A stretch of 64,000 nucleotides of DNA from Pseudomonadales bacterium. GTDB taxonomy: Bacteria; Pseudomonadota; Gammaproteobacteria; Pseudomonadales; Ketobacteraceae. The stretch is taken from positions 124,001-188,000 of the forward strand of contig PAPM01000024.1 in the NCBI GenBank assembly GCA_002708905.1, written 5' to 3'. The position numbers and the translations under genes were made by a program. The notes beneath the pieces are model-generated. The model had not been told where the DNA came from. It saw only the letters and a list, made by a program, of their open reading frames with translations, and ran no database searches. How positions within the stretch are numbered: the stretch's first letter is position 1; every line of letters starts with the position of its first letter. Shown one piece after another: positions 63,042 to 64,000 of this stretch.

Positions 63042-63890
63042 ATGAGCGTTTTCGGGAAAGCTGTTTTTCTGTTTGTTGTGTTTCTGGCCTGTTTCACCCA
63101 GCCTGCTGCCGCTGTCGAGCGGATATTCCAGCAGGCCAGGATGGTTTCTGAAAAACAGGATGATCTGCGGCACTACCTTTTACCCTTGGGCAGGGTCAAA
63201 CCTGACCGCAAATTAGGCCGGGATTTACCGGCAGAATACAAGCGGCTTGAGGGGGTGTTCGAGTCCGTAGTGTGGGAGCTAACCGGCAATCAAAGCATTG
63301 ATGAGTCCAAAGCCCAGGTCCAGGACTATATAGATTCAACCAAGTTCGAACTGCTTTTCGCCTGCTTTAGCCGGGATTGTGGGGAGAGTTTTGCCTGGGC
63401 TAATTCCGTATTTAATGAAGCATTGCTTTATGGAAATGACCGTACCCAGAGTCTTTGGGTGGTTAAGGATAGAGGCCAGCGTCGGTATCATGTGTTTTAC
63501 CTGATTGAAAGACCCAATCGTCGCTCCTATTTTTATGAAGAAACGCTGCATATACCGGATCTTGCGCTGGACGAATCCGTTATCCGGGAACTGCTGAAAA
63601 ACCAGGGACATGTGGTACTGGGGGAGGTGCCTCTGCTTGATGGTAGGGCAGACTTTAACCCGGTGCTGGAAAAGTTGCTCCCACATGCGGCTGCCATCCC
63701 GCCAAAACTGCTGGTGCTTCACCGCCATAACAGTGCCCTGGAGCAGACTGGATTGGCAGGGCAACTGGCACAGGTTCTGAAGGACAAGGGCATTGAAGTA
63801 GAAGTGCGGGATGTTGCCAATCTCGCCCCAAGGGTAAGCGCTCCCGGCAATGCCTGGGTGGAATGGGTAATGCCAGACTGGAAGCCTTAG
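63042..63890 (+). CDS. DUF4892-like periplasmic protein
   Basis: 282 residues with a signal peptide (AVFLFVVFLACFTQPAAAVE, cleavage near 25). The conserved core is FELLFACFSRDCGESFAWAN (about 102-121), followed by VFNEALLYGNDRTQSLWVV and YLIERPNRRSYFYEETLHI, which matches DUF4892 proteins of Pseudomonas relatives. These are sometimes near OmpA-like domains; here the C-terminal part (LLPHAAAIPPKLLVLHRHNS) is OmpA-like only in a loose sense. The role is unknown. The 110 bases after it (63891-64000) show no clear gene. Confidence 0.75.
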   Translation: MSVFGKAVFLFVVFLACFTQPAAAVERIFQQARMVSEKQDDLRHYLLPLGRVKPDRKLGRDLPAEYKRLEGVFESVVWELTGNQSIDESKAQVQDYIDSTKFELLFACFSRDCGESFAWANSVFNEALLYGNDRTQSLWVVKDRGQRRYHVFYLIERPNRRSYFYEETLHIPDLALDESVIRELLKNQGHVVLGEVPLLDGRADFNPVLEKLLPHAAAIPPKLLVLHRHNSALEQTGLAGQLAQVLKDKGIEVEVRDVANLAPRVSAPGNAWVEWVMPDWKP

Positions 63891-64000
63891 GCTGAAAAAG
63901 GGATGTGATTCACAGTCGGGGTAAACCTAAATCTATTCTGGTTGAAAAATGATCAGTTGGGGCTATCTTCCTTACTACCCCTGATCGACCAAGAGTGTGC

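Noticed and set aside
63942-63982. Short ATG frame near the right edge
   Set aside because: It stops after about ten codons; the window edge leaves too little to support a gene.

Overview
The window looks like chromosome of a free-living, aerobic, heterotrophic Gammaproteobacterium of the Pseudomonadales/Oceanospirillales type. The reasons are the gltA // sdhCDAB-sucAB-lpd-sucCD arrangement, the gpsA-DUF4389-sixA order, and the proteobacterial style of nearly every recognisable protein. Base composition is moderate, about half G+C by eye. I see no tRNA, rRNA, CRISPR array, phage or transposase. Most of the window is well-packed operons.

Layout. (1) 1-12018 (+): a Tad/Flp (type IVc) pilus secretion operon, entered part-way through a TadG-like gene. 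It holds TadE-like pseudopilins, a small Flp-like pilin, CpaB, the CpaC secretin, an FHA-fused TadA/CpaF ATPase, TadB, TadC, a DUF192 protein, an FHA-TM-TPR protein, a TPR lipoprotein, a PP2C phosphatase and a last TadE-like protein. Two FHA proteins plus a PP2C phosphatase suggest control by protein phosphorylation. (2) 12007-14230 (-): a 3-hydroxyisobutyrate-dehydrogenase-family enzyme and citrate synthase. (3) 14793-26241 (+): succinate dehydrogenase, 2-oxoglutarate dehydrogenase and succinyl-CoA synthetase, with structured leaders before sdhC, sucA and sucC. (4) 26383-33563: an acyltransferase, a YfiR/YfiN-type cyclic-di-GMP pair, a TetR regulator divergent from a cytochrome P450, and an Xre-RES toxin-antitoxin pair. 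(5) 33675-39235 (-): a PLP-dependent aldolase/deaminase, a GMC oxidoreductase, a small companion protein and an aldehyde dehydrogenase, read as one operon, then an EamA transporter. (6) 39308-42358 (+): DUF599, two hotdog thioesterases and an unusual membrane protein with an LSm-like tail. (7) 42400-45258 (-): lutABC lactate oxidation genes, with repeat tracts inside lutC. (8) 45427-52232 (+): htpG behind a sigma-32-type promoter, a small unknown gene, gpsA, DUF4389, sixA, an acyl-CoA synthetase and an alpha/beta hydrolase. (9) 52204-59677 (-): a five-gene ethylmalonyl-CoA pathway operon (long CitE-type lyase, mcd, mch, meaA, meaB). (10) 60005-63890: a large lipoprotein with a hydrolase-like motif, an SDR dehydrogenase and a DUF4892 protein.

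Together the metabolic blocks describe acetyl-CoA-centred carbon use: fatty acid activation, alcohol and aldehyde oxidation, lactate oxidation, a full TCA segment, and the later steps of the ethylmalonyl-CoA route for net C2 assimilation. The most unusual items are the phospho-signalling Tad locus, the ethylmalonyl-CoA operon with an atypical lyase and no crotonyl-CoA carboxylase/reductase in view, and the hexanucleotide tract inside lutC.
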